This document shows, one piece after another, positions 59,783-64,000 of a DNA stretch of 64,000 nt (positions within the stretch are counted from its first letter, which is position 1; each line of letters begins with the position of its first letter). The stretch spans positions 1 to 64,000 of the forward strand of contig QJNS01000001.1 in NCBI GenBank assembly GCA_004154925.1, written 5' to 3'. This DNA is from Monosporascus cannonballus. Lineage: Eukaryota; Ascomycota; Sordariomycetes; Xylariales. Below the pieces are notes generated by a model. That model saw only the letters and a list, made by a program, of their open reading frames with translations. It did no database searches and was not told where the DNA came from. The position numbers were made by a program, and so were the translations under genes.

Positions 59783-62700
59783 CGATTTTTTCCCAAAACT
59801 TTCGTCTGGAAAATTTGTAAATTGTTTTAATTTCGATTTACCATATTTAATTGTAATAAAAATTTTCGTCTACGTAAATATATTAGAACTTTTTTAATAA
59901 AACGAATTAGACGTTTAGGTTTTTTTAGATTTGTTTATTTTCGTTATAAAAAAAATTATATTATAAGATTTTTCGCGATTTCGAAGCATATGCGCAATAT
60001 ATTCGTTACAGTAATTGTTATAACGTTTTCGGGCCGTTCGAAATTAAATATAAAATGTTTCTTAATAAAAAAATCGTTTAAAACACGAAAAAAGTAAATT
60101 CGAAAAATATTACGCATTATTATTAATAAATTAAATTGTTTTCCAAAAAATGGCAAATGTTTCGTTATCGAGTTATAAACTATTTCGTTAAAATAATAAA
60201 GATACCGAAATATTAAAAATGTTCGAATATTTTAAGCGAAAACACAAATAATTAATAATCGAAAGATTTACTTTAATATTTATGGTAATTTTTATTAATT
60301 CAGTTAATCTACATAATACCGATTAATGAATTATTCAATTAATAATTTTGTAAGATATTTTCGATATTATGAATAAAAATTTCGTAATAAATATTAAGTG
60401 TTTATAAGGTTTGTTACGAGTTGTAAGATATTTTCGAAATTTAAAATTCTTTTTACTTCATTAAATATTAAGTAAATCCGTTTTTTTCGTACATTAAAAG
60501 AATTTTCTATTTTATACGTAATTTTGTGTTTTATTTTTATATTATTTTGTTACGTATAAATTTTAATAATATGAGCTATTAATGTTAATAACATATTATT
60601 AAGAAAATAAATAACAGTTAAGTTTAAGTAAAAACTTTAATTCATAATTAGTTTCGGAAAGTTTTTTACTAATTTTATAGAGATCGATAATTTTAAAGAG
60701 GAATATTTTATTAGATTATTTTATATAAGTACCTTTTATAATTAAATAAATTATGTCTTTTTTAAAAATCTAAAATTTCTTAACCTTTTTAATTATAATA
60801 TTTATTTATTTAATTGCATATAAATTTCAATTTCAATTTTATTACTTAATATAAATAATTATAATATTTTCGTAGAAATACTATTTAACGGTTATTAAGT
60901 TTAATATACGTATTTTTATAAATGTCTGGTATAAAATTAAATTTTCGTTTTTTGAAATTATTTTAATATTTTTATAACAATTAATATTAACGTAATTTAT
61001 AAGCGAAGCATTTATACAAGTAAAACGCCCACCTAGATTCAACTTTCTAATAACCTTATTTTACATATATATTATTTAATATAACAATATATTTGAGCTT
61101 TTAAAAATAACACGATTAAACCTTGTTACTTAGACCGAAAAACGCGACCCTCGTATTAGTTATCAGTAGCTTATATCATATATACTATTTCGAAAACAAT
61201 TTTTCGCGAACGAATTCAAGGTAAACCTGTACGGCGCGATATATCGCGTAATTCGTGAAAATTAATCGATTTCGACAAGCGAATTATTATCCAAAATATT
61301 TTCGATTTTAATTTACGAACGTTTTCTCCCCAATTTAAAAATATTAAAAATATAGTTAATATATTTTTACTTAAACGCAATGCGGAATACGACGGCGTTA
61401 ACTGGATATCGAATTTTGTTAAACGGTAAAATAAATTAAAAACGCGTTTTAATCGAAAAAGTAATTACGAAAACATTATGTATAAAAATTTTAAAATATT
61501 TTATAAATAATTTAAATTATTACGTAATATAATTGCGAAATACGGTATTTCGAAAAAAGATATATATAATTTTAATGAAATTAGCTTTTTAATAAAATAA
61601 ATAACGATATTAAATATGGTAATTACAAACGCCGAAAAAAGCAAAAGTTTTAGGTAAATTTAGTAAAGTAATAAGAAATAGATTACGATTATTTAAGCTG
61701 TCGGTTTTTAAGATTGGGCTATTTTGCCGTATATTATCGTAACGGATAAAAATTATTTCGTTTTTTAATTTTATAATAATTTTATATTACGTAATTAAAA
61801 AATTGCCGTAAATAATAACGGCTGAACGATAAACGTTTTAAATCTAAATTAGGTTAAATATTTTGACGAATATATCAAAACGTATATAAAAGATATTAAA
61901 CGTTTTTTTATTTTTAACGGTTACGAAAATTATTATTTTATAAAATTTGAAATATATAATAAGATATACGATATTATTACGATTTATATGGTTTTTTATA
62001 AGTTTTAACCTTTTAATATAATATATTTTTTCCGTTAAAACGGGTTTATAATTGTTATATTAAAAACTTTATATAACGTTATTATACGTACGTCGTTAAG
62101 AAATTTTTTTTGTTGGCTTTTATGAAACGTTTAAAACGTTTATATTATTTAAAAAATATTAAGGCCGGTTTCCGCGGTATTAACCTCAATTATTAAACCC
62201 TTAATATATTATTTCGCAATTAATTATCCGATAATATTTTCGAAAATTAATTGTTTTTCGCTTATTTTTCCTTTTTTATTTCGAGTATAAAATATTTATA
62301 TTTTTTGAAAAAAATAAATTCATAATTTAATATTGTATAAGTAAAACTATAAATTATTAAGGGAATTTATCGATAATTATATTCGTAATAGTAAATTGTT
62401 TAGTTAAAAATATAAATTATTTATTATATAAATTTATTTTTTAATAATAAAGTCCGTTACTTTTACGAAATTAATTATATTCTCAGTAAACCTTAAAGGA
62501 TTAAAAATAAACGTTTTTAAGAAATAAGATTATTTACTTTTTAATAAAAGGATGTTTTCCGGGCCGAAAAGAAAAATAATGGCGAATTAATATAAAAAGA
62601 ATGGCGAAAAAGAGTTATCGTAAAAAGGGTTATAAAGAAATAACGGTATTATAATATTTGCGATAAACTTAAACATAATACGCGTATTTATCAGAAAGTA

Positions 62701-64000
62701 ATAAATACGTTTAATAAATATTATTCCGAATAATTTTAATTAATTTAAATATGATATAATTATTAAGAAATTGTATATGTATAATGAAATCTTTAAAGTG
62801 GGCGTTTCGTTTATATAGATATTTTGTTTATAAATTACGTTATATATTAATTAAATAAAAAGTTATTTTTTAACTTAATTAGTTTAATCGTAATTAATGT
62901 AATATTTTAAATATATTATTAATATTTAGTTATATAATTTCGTAAATATATTTATTTATGTTTAAATATATTAAATAATTTATAATATAAATTTTTGTAT
63001 TATGAACATTAATTAAAATTTAAAAATAAAAGTGGTTTTTTTATTTAGAATAATTTTATATAATTAATTATATATATTAAAAATGTTTTTAAAAAAAATA
63101 TTTTATTTAATAAGTATTAAAATTTTTAATAACGTAATAAATAAATCTTTTATTATAATATATTTTTATTAATAAATTTGTTAATAAAAGAAATTAAGTA
63201 ATAAAATATATAATAATAAAAACTTAAATTTCTTTTTTATAATTTATAATTATTATAATTCTCCGTAAAATTAATATTATCATTGTATTTTGGAAAATAT
63301 TATTTTTATTTTTAAAAACATTAAATATATTAAATTTATTGTGTAATTTTATAAAGTTTTAAATATTTATGTATTTAATATTTATATATATTAAGTAATT
63401 AATATATTTATTATTTTTTTAAAGTTTTTAAATGCTTAAAACTTGTATTTTTTAATAAATTATCTTTTTTTAATTCTTTAATATATGTTATATTGTATAG
63501 ATTCTATTGCTATAATTTGTTATAAATAAATATACTTTTTTAAAATGCCATTAAATATTATATATTTAATTTTAATTTATTTTTCTTCAAAATTTGGGTT
63601 TTTATTTAAAATATAGATTTGGCCTTTTTTATATTTTTTATAATTAATAATAAAATTAAAATCTAATAAATTTTTATATATCGTAATTATTATTTTGTAA
63701 ATATTTTGTAATAATAAATAAAATAAGATTTTAATAATCCGTTCAAATTTTAATTTAATAAAGTTTATTTTCGTAAAAATAATTATATTTTCGAAAAACT
63801 ATAATAATAATTATAAAGTTTTTATTTCGAAGAATATAATTAAATTTTATTTTTAAAATATTAAAATGGGGCGAAATATTACATCCATAATTAGGCTTAA
63901 TTAATTAAAACGCTTAAATTTTATATATATATTAAATTTCTTTTTTCGCTATAAGTTTAATCCTTAAGCATTATTAATTATTATTATTTTTTAATATATT
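59783..64000 (-). mobile_element. Degraded Ty3-type element interior, running off the window
   Basis: To the right of the minus LTR the sequence follows the A1/A2 pol block order in strongly AT-biased form. For example, the segment at 60820-60900 parallels 6350-6420. It is interrupted by a DNA transposon (61017-62813) and continues to the window end. No frame is open. Confidence 0.55.
61017..62813 (+). mobile_element. Fot1/pogo-like DNA transposon, RIP-degraded, 1.8 kb
   Basis: The inner ends share AAACGCCCAC as terminal inverted repeats (61022-61032 and 62799-62808). The remaining end positions differ only by transitions, and TA lies outside (61015-61016, 62814-62815). The plus strand at about 61210-62110 still reads as a DDE_1 transposase: a GVNWISNFVKR helix-turn-helix block, RNIIAKYGISKKDIYNFNE with the first acidic residue region, WAILPYIIVTDKNYF, and FFIFNGYENYY, where the family has LLILDGHxSH. 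Several in-frame stops and altered catalytic residues make it inactive. Confidence 0.85.

Overview
The window looks like a chromosome segment of a filamentous ascomycete (Pezizomycotina). Three things support this. Genes have short introns (61-91 nt) with CTAAC/CTGAC branch points. Gene families are typically fungal: SAT-type non-reducing polyketide synthase, Zn2Cys6 regulator, HET domain, FSH1 hydrolase. Long stretches of extremely AT-rich, stop-riddled retrotransposon sequence show C-to-T/G-to-A decay expected of repeat-induced point mutation (RIP). No replicon, CRISPR array, tRNA or rRNA gene was recognised by eye.

Layout. 1-486: last exon of a fatty acid 2-hydroxylase. 1887-3385: a broken HET-domain gene cut by an LTR. 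3386-19106: nested Ty3/gypsy elements. Two nesting levels are proved by intact 5-bp target duplications: element A2 (9724-16412, TATAC) sits inside element A1 (4908-18271, AGGAT), which sits inside an older plus-strand element. 19279-20401: a dead biotin synthase gene carrying a solo LTR (duplication GCAGG). 20402-23400: two inverted Copia-like LTRs, unassigned sequence and an NB-ARC fragment. 23835-24236: a MITE. 25326-27374: a five-exon Zn2Cys6 regulator with a probable GC-AG intron. 28028-43185: more decayed LTR elements. 44568-58451: the gene-rich island with the biosynthetic genes. 58841-64000: decayed LTR elements containing a Fot1/pogo-like DNA transposon (61017-62813).

The functional centre is a small polyketide gene cluster. 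A 2688-residue non-reducing PKS (SAT-KS-AT-PT-ACP-ACP-CMeT-R; minus strand) is divergent from a FAD-dependent salicylate-hydroxylase-type monooxygenase (54269-55723), followed by an FSH1/CitA-type serine hydrolase (57681-58451). The combination of C-methylating, reductively releasing NR-PKS, dearomatising FAD monooxygenase and FSH hydrolase is known from azaphilone, asperfuranone, sorbicillinoid and tropolone-type pathways. A C-methylated aromatic aldehyde that is then oxidatively hydroxylated is the most economical prediction. The regulator at 25.3-27.4 kb may control these genes, but about 17 kb of repeat DNA separates them, so this is inference. No HR-PKS, transporter or further tailoring gene is visible; others may lie outside the window.

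Limits: all coordinates, splice sites and homologies come from reading the sequence by eye and from remembered family motifs. No alignment, HMM or base-composition calculation was run.
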